Positions 16,962-26,334 of a stretch of 64,000 nt of DNA are shown in pieces (position 1 is the stretch's first letter; each line of letters begins with the position of its first letter). The DNA is from Alkalihalobacterium sp048323755 (GTDB lineage Bacteria > Bacillota > Bacilli > Bacillales > Bacillaceae_F). Location of the stretch: NCBI RefSeq assembly GCF_048323755.1, contig NZ_JBLWFS010000005.1:1-64000 (forward strand). Direction: 5' to 3'. The notes under the pieces are model-generated. The model had not been told where the DNA came from, did not search any database, and was given only the letters and a program-made list of their open reading frames with translations. A program made the position numbers and the translations under genes.

Positions 16962-19900
16962 TTATTCGCTTTTTATAACAACATTTTTTGTGCCTAAAAT
17001 TTCCTGTAGCTGTCCAATCTCTTCACCTGTACTACTAATAGAATACTGATCAGCTAGAATAACTTTTTTATTTGTTTTCTCATAAAATAGAATGACTTGC
17101 GCTTCTCCTTCATTGGTTAAAAGAATACTTTTCACCTTTTCAAGGATTGCCTTATTCTCATATTTGTCTTGTATTCGTAGAAAAATTCTCGTTTTTTTCG
17201 GTTTTTCTTTTAACTCATTCATTAAGGCTAGGTGTTGTGCAATAAATGATCTTCTTTCTTGTCTTTCTTCAACTAACACCTCGACAAGAACTAATTCTTT
17301 TTCTTTCATAATTTGTTTATAGTGTTGCCAAACTTGAGGAAATATAACGATTTCTACTTCACCTTCTTCATCTTGAATGCGAATAAATCCCATTTCTTCC
17401 CCTTTTTTCGTTTTTACTATTCTTACACTTTGCAAAAAACCTGCTAAGAAATGCTTCGTTCTCTTTTCTTTAACTACAATTTGTCTGCTCGATATTCGGT
17501 TATACGACTTCAACACTTTACTGAAATTTTCGATTGGATGTCCTGAAAGATACATTCCCGTCAACTCTTTTTCAAATCGGAGAAGTTCCGCTTCACTAAA
17601 TGGCGGGACAGAATAATAAATAGGTTGATCTAGTTGAATAGAAAATAATTGACCATCTGCCGTTTGGCTTTTTCTAATTTCGCCTCCGTACTCGATTGCC
17701 TCATCTAGTGTTGCTAATAGTTGTGCACGATGATAGCCAAATTCATCAAAGCAGCCAGCAACAATTAAAGCCTCTAACGCTCGTTTCGTTACAATCCGAG
17801 CATCTACTCGTGCACAAAAATCAAATAAGTCTTTGAACTCTTTTCTATTTCTTTGTTTAATGATTTCTAGCGCTGCCTTTTCTCCAACGTGCCGAATAGG
17901 TGCAAAACCAAAGCGAATCCCTTGTTTCTCTAAAGAGAACGGATAATAACTATAATTAATATGAGGTGGTGAAATAGTAATTCCATGATTTTTAGCTTCT
18001 GCGATATATTGACTTAGCTTTTCCTGGTGAAAGATAACACTCGAAAATAAAGCGGCATAAAACGGTTTAGGAAAGTTTGCCTTTAAATAAGCCAACTGAT
18101 AGGCAATCATACTATAAGCCACCGCGTGACTACGGTTAAACCCATAGTTAGCAAATCGTACAATCATGTTATAAACGTCGTTCGCACTCGCTTCACCATA
18201 CCCTTGTTCCATTGCACCGTTCACAAAGCGAAACCGTTGTTCCTCTAACACTTCCCGCTTCTTCTTACTAACCGCTCTTCTTAGCGAATCCGCTTCTCCT
18301 AGAGAAAATCCTGCCATCGTTGCGGCAATTTGCATAATTTGCTCCTGATAAACGATTACACCGTACGTTGGTTTTAAAATAGCTTCTAAATCTGGATGTG
18401 GATAAGTCACTTTACGTTTATGATGCTTACCATCAATATACGTTCCGATAAATTCCATTGGACCTGGACGATACAGTGCATTAACTGCGACGATATCTTC
18501 AAAATTAGTAGGCTGGAGCTGCTGTAAAACTCTTCGCATACCTTGAGACTCAAGTTGGAATATTCCCGTTGTTTCTCCTCTAGAAAGAAGCTCAAACGTC
18601 TTTTTATCTTCTAACGGTAATGCATCTAGATCTACTTGTTGACCAGTACTCCTCTCAATGGCGTGAATAATTTGTTCTAGTAGCGTTAAATTTCGCAGAC
18701 CGAGAAAATCCATTTTTAGTAAGCCAATTTCCTCTAAAATATCCATAGGATACTGTGTTAATGATGCCCGGTCTTCCTCAATTAAGAGTGGGACATGATC
18801 TGTTAACGGAGCGGAACTCATCACTACCCCAGCTGCATGAGTTGAAGTGTGGCGAGGTAAACCTTCAACTAATAATGCAGCATCGTACAATTTTTTGGCA
18901 TCAGGTGTATCTTCCAATATTGTTTGTAAACTCTTACTGTCTGCTATTGCTTGTACTAGCTTAATTCCAGGTGTATTAGGAATCAGCTTAGCCACTTTAT
19001 CAACGACCCTTGTATCGGTGCCTAGCACCCGGCCAACATCACGAATAGCAGCCCTAGCAGCTAATGTCCCGAAAGTAATAATTTGCGCTACATGTTTTTC
19101 ACCAAATTTTTGACGGACATATTCGATCACTTCATCACGACGATGATCTGGAAAATCGATATCAATATCAGGCATTGTTACTCGTTCAGGGTTTAAAAAC
19201 CGTTCAAATAATAATCCATATTGAATAGGATCTATCTTTGTAATATCTAAAAGGTAAGCGACTAATGAACCAGCAGCAGATCCACGCCCTGGACCTGTGA
19301 TCATCCCTTCCTCTCTAGCAAACTTCATAAAATCCCAAACAATTAAAAAATAGTCACTAAATCCCATCGTAGAAATCACTTGAAGTTCATATCCTAGTCT
19401 TTCTTTTATAGCTTCTGTCACTTTTGGATATTTTTCCGTCAACTGGTTATGGCAAATGTCAAACAAGTAATCATCGCTCGTAACGTCAGAACTTAACGGA
19501 AACTTAGGAAGATGGATTTTTCCTAAGGTTAGTGAAAGTGAACACCGCTCTGCTATTTTTAATGTATTCGATAGGAAACTTGGATACTTGTTGAAAATCT
19601 GTTTCATTTCTTCTTCCGATTTCAAATAATATTGTTCATGTCTACTTTCTTCCTCTAGCCATTGTCCATTTCGAATACTATTGACAATTTGAAAACCTAA
19701 CAGCTGATCTTTATTTGTAAAATAAACATGGTTTGAAGCGATAATCTCAATATTTAATGAATGAGCAAGTTGAACTAGTTTATTCATCGTGACTAAGTCT
19801 TCACGCTGGTGGATTTGCAGTTCTATAAATAAATCATTTAAACTCAGCTTGGAGGTTAACTTAGAGATATAATTTTTAATTAGTTCGTAATTATTCGAAT

Positions 19901-20306
19901 GAATGGCATCTAATAACAACCCGCCTTCATACCCAATCACGATGATTAAGTCATCACTAAACTTTAGGACTGTTTCCAGATCCACTGTAGGGGTATCGGA
20001 TTGATTCGCTGTGGTGGAAAGGTTGATTAATTGCTGATAGCCTGCTTCATTTTTGGCATAAAACAGGAAAGGAAAGACATTTCCCCCCCCATCATTCGTT
20101 ACTTTCAATTCTACGCCTATAATAGGTTTTATCCCTTCTTCTAGACAAGCCTTATAAAAAGGAATGACACCAAATAGAACATTCTCATCAGTAATTGCCA
20201 GTGCTGTATAACCACTTTCCTTAGCACGCTGAACCACTTCACGGATACGGCAAGTTCCTTTCAACAAACTGTACTCAGTATGTAAATGCAGATGTACAAA
20301 ACTCAT
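16962..20306 (-). CDS. dnaE: DNA polymerase III alpha subunit DnaE (C-family)
   Basis: Replicative C-family polymerase, in Firmicutes the partner of PolC that extends primers on the lagging strand. It has 1114 residues, the usual DnaE length in Bacillus. The N-terminal PHP domain begins HLHTEYSLLKG. The palm has GPGRGSAAGSLVAYLL (338-353) and the catalytic aspartates Asp380, Asp382 and Asp384 in PDIDIDF. Fingers, a helix-hairpin-helix region, and a C-terminal OB domain (about 970-1050, FLAGFLQSVRIVKTKKG) follow. There is no 3'-5' exonuclease insertion, which distinguishes it from PolC. Confidence 0.96.
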   Translation of the reverse strand: MSFVHLHLHTEYSLLKGTCRIREVVQRAKESGYTALAITDENVLFGVIPFYKACLEEGIKPIIGVELKVTNDGGGNVFPFLFYAKNEAGYQQLINLSTTANQSDTPTVDLETVLKFSDDLIIVIGYEGGLLLDAIHSNNYELIKNYISKLTSKLSLNDLFIELQIHQREDLVTMNKLVQLAHSLNIEIIASNHVYFTNKDQLLGFQIVNSIRNGQWLEEESRHEQYYLKSEEEMKQIFNKYPSFLSNTLKIAERCSLSLTLGKIHLPKFPLSSDVTSDDYLFDICHNQLTEKYPKVTEAIKERLGYELQVISTMGFSDYFLIVWDFMKFAREEGMITGPGRGSAAGSLVAYLLDITKIDPIQYGLLFERFLNPERVTMPDIDIDFPDHRRDEVIEYVRQKFGEKHVAQIITFGTLAARAAIRDVGRVLGTDTRVVDKVAKLIPNTPGIKLVQAIADSKSLQTILEDTPDAKKLYDAALLVEGLPRHTSTHAAGVVMSSAPLTDHVPLLIEEDRASLTQYPMDILEEIGLLKMDFLGLRNLTLLEQIIHAIERSTGQQVDLDALPLEDKKTFELLSRGETTGIFQLESQGMRRVLQQLQPTNFEDIVAVNALYRPGPMEFIGTYIDGKHHKRKVTYPHPDLEAILKPTYGVIVYQEQIMQIAATMAGFSLGEADSLRRAVSKKKREVLEEQRFRFVNGAMEQGYGEASANDVYNMIVRFANYGFNRSHAVAYSMIAYQLAYLKANFPKPFYAALFSSVIFHQEKLSQYIAEAKNHGITISPPHINYSYYPFSLEKQGIRFGFAPIRHVGEKAALEIIKQRNRKEFKDLFDFCARVDARIVTKRALEALIVAGCFDEFGYHRAQLLATLDEAIEYGGEIRKSQTADGQLFSIQLDQPIYYSVPPFSEAELLRFEKELTGMYLSGHPIENFSKVLKSYNRISSRQIVVKEKRTKHFLAGFLQSVRIVKTKKGEEMGFIRIQDEEGEVEIVIFPQVWQHYKQIMKEKELVLVEVLVEERQERRSFIAQHLALMNELKEKPKKTRIFLRIQDKYENKAILEKVKSILLTNEGEAQVILFYEKTNKKVILADQYSISSTGEEIGQLQEILGTKNVVIKSE

Positions 20307-20473
20307 CTGTTTTCTCTCCCTTTTATATAGGATGCTTCAATTCGTGTGCCTTTGTCCCTTTTAATAGTAGCACCTTTCGAATTATCCACTTACTGTATGG
20401 CATTCTATTATAACTTCTCTTCTTCTATTCTCCATTTTTATTATACTACGCATAAACATAAAGGAAAAAACAA

Positions 20474-20504
20474 GCATATTATTCGTTCAGACGAGCTATA
20501 CATG
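20474..20504 (+). promoter_or_regulatory. Candidate sigma-E type promoter for ytrH-ytrI
   Basis: GCATATT (20474-20480) and TATACATG (20497-20504) resemble the sigma-E -35 (x-ATATT) and -10 (CATAC-x-T) boxes, about 40 nt before the ytrH start. Spacing is one or two bases longer than usual. YtrH and YtrI belong to the mother-cell sporulation programme in B. subtilis, so such a promoter is expected. Confidence 0.35.
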
Positions 20505-20546
20505 TAAAAAGGAAACTAACTAGTATAGATAAAGGAGAGGTTCTTT

Positions 20547-20879
20547 ATGGACCGAAATTTTGCTGCTACTCTCGTCGTTGACTTCTTTGTCGCTTTCGGT
20601 GTAATCATTGGAGGAGCAATCATTGGAGGTATAAGCGCCTTTTTAATTGGGGAACCTCCGTTACAAAAAATTAGTGAACTAGCTGCAAGCTTAAAAATTT
20701 GGGCGATTGTTGCCGCCATCGGTGGAACTTTTGATGCATTTACAAGTTTAGAGCGCGGATTGTTTCAAGGAACACACGATGATATTTTTAAAACGTTATT
20801 CATGATTTTTGCTGCCTTATGCGGTGCCCAAGCTGGAACAACAGTTATTCATTGGCTGACCCAGAGTAATGCTTCATGA
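20547..20879 (+). CDS. ytrH: Sporulation membrane protein YtrH
   Basis: Small membrane protein of 110 residues with three hydrophobic segments (about 8-33, 48-66 and 83-105). In B. subtilis YtrH is made in the mother cell and is required for full sporulation; its biochemical role is not known. The RBS AAAGGAGAGG precedes ATG. The stop overlaps the ytrI start by 4 nt (ATGA), so the two are translationally coupled. They run divergently from dnaE. Confidence 0.9.
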   Translation: MDRNFAATLVVDFFVAFGVIIGGAIIGGISAFLIGEPPLQKISELAASLKIWAIVAAIGGTFDAFTSLERGLFQGTHDDIFKTLFMIFAALCGAQAGTTVIHWLTQSNAS

Positions 20880-21379
20880 GAGTCCCTCCTTATTATAAAA
20901 GACCAGGTTGGCAGCGTTTTTTTGCAGGTGTAGTGATCGGAATGATTATCGGTTGGGCGTTTTTTGTTTATGAATTCGGTACTATTAATGAAACACTAGT
21001 AAGCGAAATTAAAAAGCAGCAAATTACGATTGAAAATTTAAACAAAGACCTTGAGACATTACGGAGTGTGGAAAAAAAACTGAATGAAGAAAATGAGAAA
21101 AGACTGACGATCCAAGAGCTAGAAATGTATTTTACAAATGAAAAACAGGTGAAGTTGAGTGAGCTAACTTTATATGAGCTTAAACAAAAAGGATTAAATG
21201 AACTCCGCTTTCTAAAAGGGAAAGATATCGCAACAGTCGCCTCGACAAATGAACTGATGATTAAAACGATAGAAAATACTGAATTTCAAATTGGCGATGG
21301 TCGATACAAGCTGAAAGTCGAACAAGTCTACTTATACACAACCTTGAAGCTTTATATGAAGATTGAACGGGTGCTTTAA
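20876..21379 (+). CDS. ytrI: Sporulation protein YtrI
   Basis: Single-pass membrane protein of 167 residues. A short cytoplasmic N-terminus (MRVPPYYKRPGWQRF) leads into one helix (about 16-36). A charged coiled-coil segment (about 45-85) and a mixed alpha/beta C-terminal domain follow. It matches B. subtilis YtrI in order and layout. It is coupled to ytrH by a 4-nt overlap. YtrI is a sporulation protein whose mechanism is unknown. Confidence 0.88.
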   Translation: MRVPPYYKRPGWQRFFAGVVIGMIIGWAFFVYEFGTINETLVSEIKKQQITIENLNKDLETLRSVEKKLNEENEKRLTIQELEMYFTNEKQVKLSELTLYELKQKGLNELRFLKGKDIATVASTNELMIKTIENTEFQIGDGRYKLKVEQVYLYTTLKLYMKIERVL

Positions 21380-21541
21380 TTTCTCAACTCCCCTTCGTTC
21401 AAAGCCTGATTTGATTCCCTGTTTGAAGATTTGCAAAAAATAATACAAAACACTCTCATTTCCGATCTTTTTCCGTTATAATAGAATTAGCATATTTGTC
21501 TCATCGTACAAATTACTCCAATGCCTAGGAGGTGCTTTACC

Positions 21542-21751
21542 ATGGATGTTACGGGAAAAGAAATGGTGATTAACCGAAAAGAAATGGCTTTAAAGAAAGT
21601 CGAAAAGTTAAAAGCTGGCTATTCTGCTTTTGCAGAATCTAAAGAAGTAACCGAAATGATTAAAAAACAACTTGCTAAAGAAGGTATTGATGTTTACGAA
21701 GACGTTACTGAAATGGGTTCATGGTTTATTCCCGCCAACAAAAAAGATTAA
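21542..21751 (+). CDS. Small hypothetical protein next to ytrI
   Basis: Charged cytoplasmic protein of 69 residues starting MDVTGKEMVINRKEMALKKV. The ATG at 21542 is chosen because TAGGAGGTG lies 8-9 nt before it. It looks alpha-helical, with a KKVEKLKAG stretch, and ends in ETEMGSWF-like hydrophobic residues. I do not recognise a domain. A small gene sits near ytrI in other Bacillus genomes and this may correspond to it. It has its own hairpin downstream. Confidence 0.75.
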   Translation: MDVTGKEMVINRKEMALKKVEKLKAGYSAFAESKEVTEMIKKQLAKEGIDVYEDVTEMGSWFIPANKKD

Positions 21752-21756
21752 TATCA

Positions 21757-21810
21757 CGGAGAGGCTATCCTAAAGTGTTCACTGAATGGTGACTTTTTGG
21801 ATAGCCTCTC
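21757..21810. terminator. Terminator between the 69-residue gene and nrnA
   Basis: GGAGAGGCTATCC pairs with GGATAGCCTCTC, with an inner TTCAC/GTGA stem. It separates convergent genes. The T-run after it on the plus strand is short (TTCTATT), so efficiency is uncertain. Confidence 0.65.
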
Positions 21811-21860
21811 TTCTATTAGGAAAATTCAAATTCTTTATCTAACCTTATCAACAATTGCTT

Positions 21861-22808
21861 CTATTGATAGCTTTTACAAACCTCATGTAAATCTGCAACA
21901 ATGCTCTTCGTCTCTTCCCAATCTTTCGCTTTTGCTCCGGATGCCATTGGGTGACCACCCCCACGATATTTTTGTGCAATTTGATTAATCTGCGGTCCTT
22001 TAGATCGTAAGCGTACCCGTATGTCTTCGCTCTCTTCATCTTCTACAAAAAATACCCAAGCTTTTAGCCCGTCCACATCACTGAAGCAGTTTACTAGTTG
22101 CGAGGATTCATTAGCCGTATTATTAAATTTTCTAAGAATGTCAGCCGTTAAGTTCATAACACCAAGACCGTCCTCATACACTTCGAAATGCTGTAAAATG
22201 TACCCTTCTAACCGAGTCATTTTTAAATCCTTCTTATAAAACTGCGAATAAAAATCACTTTGATCAATGTTAAACTTTAACAGTTCGCCTGTGGACTGAT
22301 GGGTTTTCGTCGTTGTATTTGGATAACGGAACCGTCCCGTATCCCCAACCATTCCAGCATATAAAACGAGTGCTCCCTTTTCCGAAAGTCTAAAACCTCT
22401 TTTCTTACCTTCCAAGTATAAATCAACAATCATTTCACTAACTGAACTTGCTTCGGTATCCACCCAAACGATATCCCCATACGGGTCTTCATTCGGATGA
22501 TGATCGATCTTTATAAGAAAGTCGCCTTGGCTATAACGTTGATCGCTAATTCTTTCTGTGTTTGCCGTATCACATACAATGACGAGAGCTCCTTCATATG
22601 TAGAGTCTTCAATTTCGTCCATCGTGGAAAGAAAACGTAATGATGGCTCCTCTTCTCCAACAACATAAACATTTTTCTTCGAATCACTAGAGTTAATCAA
22701 CTCTGCTAATCCCGCTTGTGAGCCTATCGCATCCGGATCTGGTCGTTCATGGCGATGGATAATAATCGTTTGGTACTCCTCGATCTTATTTAAAATTGTT
22801 TCAATCAC
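21861..22808 (-). CDS. nrnA: Nano-RNase / pAp phosphatase NrnA (DHH-DHHA1)
   Basis: Degrades short oligoribonucleotides and dephosphorylates 3'-phosphoadenosine 5'-phosphate (family knowledge from B. subtilis YtqI). It has 315 residues. DHH-domain metal ligands are visible: HRHERPDPDA (His20, Asp24, Asp26), Asp80 in VIVCDTAN and Asp102-His103-His104 in KIDHHPNED. The C-terminal DHHA1 domain ends with the substrate-binding GGGHPMASG (283-291). It is divergent from ytpI, as in B. subtilis. Confidence 0.95.
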   Translation of the reverse strand: MIETILNKIEEYQTIIIHRHERPDPDAIGSQAGLAELINSSDSKKNVYVVGEEEPSLRFLSTMDEIEDSTYEGALVIVCDTANTERISDQRYSQGDFLIKIDHHPNEDPYGDIVWVDTEASSVSEMIVDLYLEGKKRGFRLSEKGALVLYAGMVGDTGRFRYPNTTTKTHQSTGELLKFNIDQSDFYSQFYKKDLKMTRLEGYILQHFEVYEDGLGVMNLTADILRKFNNTANESSQLVNCFSDVDGLKAWVFFVEDEESEDIRVRLRSKGPQINQIAQKYRGGGHPMASGAKAKDWEETKSIVADLHEVCKSYQ

Positions 22809-22911
22809 TTGTCATTCTCCTTTGATAACTAGATTTCTTGAACTTTTCACGATAAAATATGTAATGTGCTTGTCCACTCATGGACACAAAGCTTAAGGAG
22901 GTCCTTACTAC

Positions 22912-23211
22912 ATGACACAATCATTACTTATATTAATTGTCATCTCGCTCGCATTCTTTATTTATTTTAAAATAAAGTTTTGGCGTACGACAGCTACAAT
23001 TGAAAAAAAGTGGCAACAAACTCGAGCCAATATTGCACTAGGTTCTTTTCTCATTTTCTTCGGTCTTAATCTACTTGTCTTTCCTAGAAGTACAGTAGAT
23101 ATTATTATTGGTATTATCTTTGCTTTATTAGGTGCTGCTAATGCGTACTTTGGCTTGCAGAACTATAAACATTTTCTTCCTCAAGTCATTGAAGAGCGAA
23201 AAGCAAAATAA
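22912..23211 (+). CDS. ytpI: YtpI-like membrane protein
   Basis: Membrane protein of 99 residues with three hydrophobic segments (about 4-20, 41-56 and 62-82). The WRTTATIEKKWQQTRANIALG loop and FPRSTVDIIIG are features of the YtpI family, of unknown function. A strong TTAAGGAGGTCC RBS precedes the ATG. Position between nrnA and ytoI is conserved with B. subtilis. Confidence 0.85.
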   Translation: MTQSLLILIVISLAFFIYFKIKFWRTTATIEKKWQQTRANIALGSFLIFFGLNLLVFPRSTVDIIIGIIFALLGAANAYFGLQNYKHFLPQVIEERKAK

Positions 23212-23306
23212 GAAAAAAAGAGGCGAAACTCTATTACCTACCCAAACCTCAATTATCCTATATAATTACATTGTACTTTTCGTACGGTCTGTAACTATAT
23301 ATTCAC

Positions 23307-23346
23307 AAGAGGAGCGTAGACACTTTGGAGTCTGCCTCTTTTTCTT
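23307..23346. terminator. Terminator between ytpI and ytoI
   Basis: AAGAGGAGCGTAGAC and GTCTGCCTCTT form a stem with an internal bulge, followed by TTTTCTTTT on the plus strand. It lies between convergent genes. Confidence 0.7.
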
Positions 23347-24654
23347 TTAGTCAAGAAGCTGTGCCATCATTAACGCTTTCCCGACAATTTCACCATTATG
23401 ATAAAGCTCAACATCAATTTTCCCATTCTTCCTACCAATTTCAAGCACTTTCGGTCGAATATCAATGGTCGTATCAATTTGAACCGGTTTAATAAAGTAA
23501 AGGGTTACATTTTCGACGACAAGATCGCCTTTTTTGTATTTTCGTAAAGCTCGACTCCCTGCTTCGGTCACGATCGTCGTAACCACCCCATAGGATAACG
23601 TTCCAAGATGGTTGGTCATTTGAGGTGTTACTTCACATTGAAACAATAAATAATCTGAAGTGGAATGATCCGAAAAGCGACTGGTTACAACGTCCTCAAT
23701 CGTTTCTCCCACATGGGGCTGACGTTGGGTCATCTGAAGGGCTTTTAGAACATCTTGACGACTAATAACCCCCATTAATTTCCGTTGTTGGTCTACTACA
23801 GGAAGTTGCTCGATTCCTTCCCATACCATCACGTGAGCAACTGAAGCGACAGACGTTCGTTCATTCACCGTAATCGGGTTTTTCGTCATTACTTTCTCAA
23901 TAGGCGTTAACCGGTTTACCCCTAAAACATCTTTAGAAGTGACCATTCCTTGAACTCTAAACCCTTCGTCTACTACAGGATAACGGCTATGACCTGTTTT
24001 TTGATTAAGCTCATGCCATTTCTCAACTGAATTATTTATCGTCATATAATATGTATCTTGTAATGGAATTAAAATATCATCAACAAGAACAATTTCTTTC
24101 TTTATCAGTTGATCATAAATGGCGCGATTAATCATCGTTGCTACCGTAAATGTATCATAGCTTGTAGAAATAATCGGGAGCTCTAACTCGTCTGCTAGTT
24201 TAATGACTTCTTCACTTGTGTCAAAACCACCTGTTATTAATACAGCAGCTCCAGCCTCTAAAGCGATTTTATGAACTTGGTATCTGTTTCCAACAATTAA
24301 TAAGTTACCCGGGTCTACATAACGCATCATCGCTTCAAGTTTCATTGCACCGATTACAAAACGATTTAACGTTTTGTATAGACCTTGTCGCCCGCCTAGA
24401 ACCGATCCATCAACAATATTGACGACTTCAGCAAACGTTAGCTTTTCAATATTTTCTTTCTTTTTCTTTTCAATTCGTATCGTCCCGACGCGTTCAATCG
24501 TCGAAACAAATCCTTGGTTTTCAGCTTCTTTAATAGCGCGATATGCTGTTCCTTCACTGACATTAAGCGCTTTTGCAATTTGACGAACTGATATTTTTTC
24601 ACCAATTCCTAGATCATTAATATATTGCAATATTTGTTCGTGTTTCGTTGCCAT
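23347..24654 (-). CDS. ytoI: CBS/HotDog-domain transcriptional regulator YtoI
   Basis: Probable ligand-sensing DNA-binding protein of 435 residues. Order of domains: N-terminal winged helix (about 1-65, with RQIAKALNVSEGTAYRAIK), DRTGG domain (about 70-185), two CBS repeats (about 190-312, including MTKNPITVNERTSV) that in other proteins bind adenylates, and a C-terminal hotdog thioesterase-like domain (about 320-435). The combination matches B. subtilis YtoI. Target genes and ligand are unknown. It is preceded by a normal start and convergent with ytpI. Confidence 0.88.
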   Translation of the reverse strand: MATKHEQILQYINDLGIGEKISVRQIAKALNVSEGTAYRAIKEAENQGFVSTIERVGTIRIEKKKKENIEKLTFAEVVNIVDGSVLGGRQGLYKTLNRFVIGAMKLEAMMRYVDPGNLLIVGNRYQVHKIALEAGAAVLITGGFDTSEEVIKLADELELPIISTSYDTFTVATMINRAIYDQLIKKEIVLVDDILIPLQDTYYMTINNSVEKWHELNQKTGHSRYPVVDEGFRVQGMVTSKDVLGVNRLTPIEKVMTKNPITVNERTSVASVAHVMVWEGIEQLPVVDQQRKLMGVISRQDVLKALQMTQRQPHVGETIEDVVTSRFSDHSTSDYLLFQCEVTPQMTNHLGTLSYGVVTTIVTEAGSRALRKYKKGDLVVENVTLYFIKPVQIDTTIDIRPKVLEIGRKNGKIDVELYHNGEIVGKALMMAQLLD

Positions 24655-24749
24655 ATCCCCTCACCACACTTTCTTATGAACTGTATCTATGAAAACTATC
24701 TAAACTGTATTAGTTCTATTATAACTGTTGGGGGATAGGCACTTCAAGA

Positions 24750-24995
24750 CTACCTGCTATATCTTCTTAGCTTATTTCCTTCCTTTCTAGTTTCTTCGGT
24801 CAATACCGGTGTTTTTCTTTTATTCTTACCGTAAAGAAGTCCTACTAGATTTCCGCCCACAACAATTAGGGCAAATAAGAGCCAGGCGACAGCAAAAATA
24901 CCTCCTAAGCCTGGATCACCTAATGGAATACGAGGAACAGCAAAATAAATAAGGGCAAATGCAAGCAGTAAACATAGTAACAGCCTTTGTTTCAT
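24750..24995 (-). CDS. Small two-helix membrane protein, unknown
   Basis: Hypothetical protein of 81 residues. It has two hydrophobic segments (about 4-22 and 32-54) and a basic tail ending KEGNKLRRYSR. The start ATG follows AAAGGATG at 7 nt. No family is recognised. It stands alone between ytoI and the repeat at 25189-25382. Confidence 0.65.
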   Translation of the reverse strand: MKQRLLLCLLLAFALIYFAVPRIPLGDPGLGGIFAVAWLLFALIVVGGNLVGLLYGKNKRKTPVLTEETRKEGNKLRRYSR

Positions 24996-25188
24996 TTCTT
25001 TTCATCCTTTCAAATGAGTATAATATCAAGCTATTTCTAGAGTTTCTTCTGTCCTGAACGATCAGTAAATTAAAGTTGTCCTACTTCATTCTATGAATAT
25101 CCTCTAGAAAAAGAAGCATTACTTTCAAGAATTGACGAAGCTTGTTTGTGCTTATAGATACTCTAATATTGAATATTCATTTTATATT

Positions 25189-25382
25189 AGCGCTGTTAAA
25201 GAGTATTGTTGATTTTGGGCTCCTTCCTGAAAAAATAACCTGAAATTCTTGGAGAAAATGCATTTTCTCTTTCATTTCAGGTTATTTTTTCAACCTTTCA
25301 GTTCCTGAAAGGCGTGTGAAATGTTAATTTCACACGATGAGCCCAAAATCAACGGATATCAACAGTATTATTTAACATAGCT
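25189..25382. repeat. Palindromic MITE-like element with terminal inverted repeats
   Basis: Its ends are inverted copies: GCTGTTAAAGAGTATTGTTG then ATTTTGGGCTC on the left, and on the opposite strand from the right AGCTATGTTAAATAATACTG then TTGATATCCG and TTGATTTTGGGCTC. Between them are three hairpins: AAAAATAACCTGAAA paired with TTTCAGGTTATTTTTT, CCTTTCAG/CTGAAAGG and CGTGTGAAAT/ATTTCACACG. It has no coding capacity and is the only copy in the window. The surrounding 25000-25585 stretch has no gene. Confidence 0.7.
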
Positions 25383-25545
25383 TTTATATTAATTAGAAAC
25401 CGGATGTCACTTAGTTAGTAAAAACCGGTTTGTGTTTCTCCAGTTATATTGAGGGGCTTCTGTTCATAGAAAAAAGTACAACCTTTCAGATCTTCAGTAA
25501 CAAAAAGAACTGAGTGTGGCAAAATGATATACTTCATATCTACAT

Positions 25546-25573
25546 AAAAAGGACAACAGCACCTGTTGTCCTT
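25546..25573 (-). terminator. Terminator of ytkL
   Basis: On the minus strand AAAGGACAACAG, GTG loop region and CTGTTGTCCTTTTT form a strong hairpin 13 nt after the ytkL stop. Confidence 0.9.
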
Positions 25574-25585
25574 TCTTCCTAACAC

Positions 25586-26269
25586 TTATAATTCAAAGCC
25601 TTCTCCAGCTTCTAAAACTTTTCCTACACCTTCAGGCAGTTTTTCAACAAATTGGTTTCCATCTTGCTCAATGACAGGGAATGTATTGAAATGAATAGGT
25701 ACAACTTGCTTGGCTTGAAGCCACTTAACAGCAACCGTTGCATCCTCTGGTCCCATTGTAAAGTTATCTCCGATAGGTAGAAAAGCTACATCAATCGTAT
25801 TTAGTTCACCTATCATTTTCATGTCTGAGAATAACGCCGTATCCCCTGCATGGTAGATCGTTTTTCCTTCAACAGTAAGCAATATACCACTTGGCATACC
25901 TGTATAAATAATTTCTTTTTCTTCTTCTTTCACATAAGCTGAACCGTGAAACGCTTGTGTTAATTTTACTTTGCCAAACTCAAACGTATGAGAACCACCA
26001 ATATGCATTGGGTGGACATTCACCCCTTGCCAGCCTAAATACGTTGCTAATTCAAATGGTGCGACAACTAGTGCATTATTACGCTTTGCCAGTTCAATAG
26101 TATCTCCTACGTGATCGTTATGACCGTGAGTTAGTAAAATAACATCTACTTTTACGTCATCTGCCTTTAAATCGGTTTGTCCATTACCTGAAATGAACGG
26201 GTCTATAATAATAGACGTACCATTGGTTTTAATCATCACAACAGAATGACCATGATAAGAAATTTTCAT
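25586..26269 (-). CDS. ytkL: UPF0173 metal-dependent hydrolase YtkL
   Basis: Metallo-beta-lactamase-fold protein of 227 residues. Metal-binding motif THGHNDHVGD (47-56) is complete, and downstream histidines (AFHGSA, YHAGDTALF and VPIHFNTFP) supply the other ligands. The UPF0173 family is related to UlaG-type lactonases and nucleases; the substrate of YtkL is unknown. It is monocistronic with its own terminator. The location near ald and ytkK agrees with B. subtilis. Confidence 0.9.
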   Translation of the reverse strand: MKISYHGHSVVMIKTNGTSIIIDPFISGNGQTDLKADDVKVDVILLTHGHNDHVGDTIELAKRNNALVVAPFELATYLGWQGVNVHPMHIGGSHTFEFGKVKLTQAFHGSAYVKEEEKEIIYTGMPSGILLTVEGKTIYHAGDTALFSDMKMIGELNTIDVAFLPIGDNFTMGPEDATVAVKWLQAKQVVPIHFNTFPVIEQDGNQFVEKLPEGVGKVLEAGEGFEL

Positions 26270-26334
26270 TATCTTCAGCTCCTTTTTTTCGTGTCTACAC
26301 TAATGAATACGAGGTTATAAGATTATTTCCTGCT

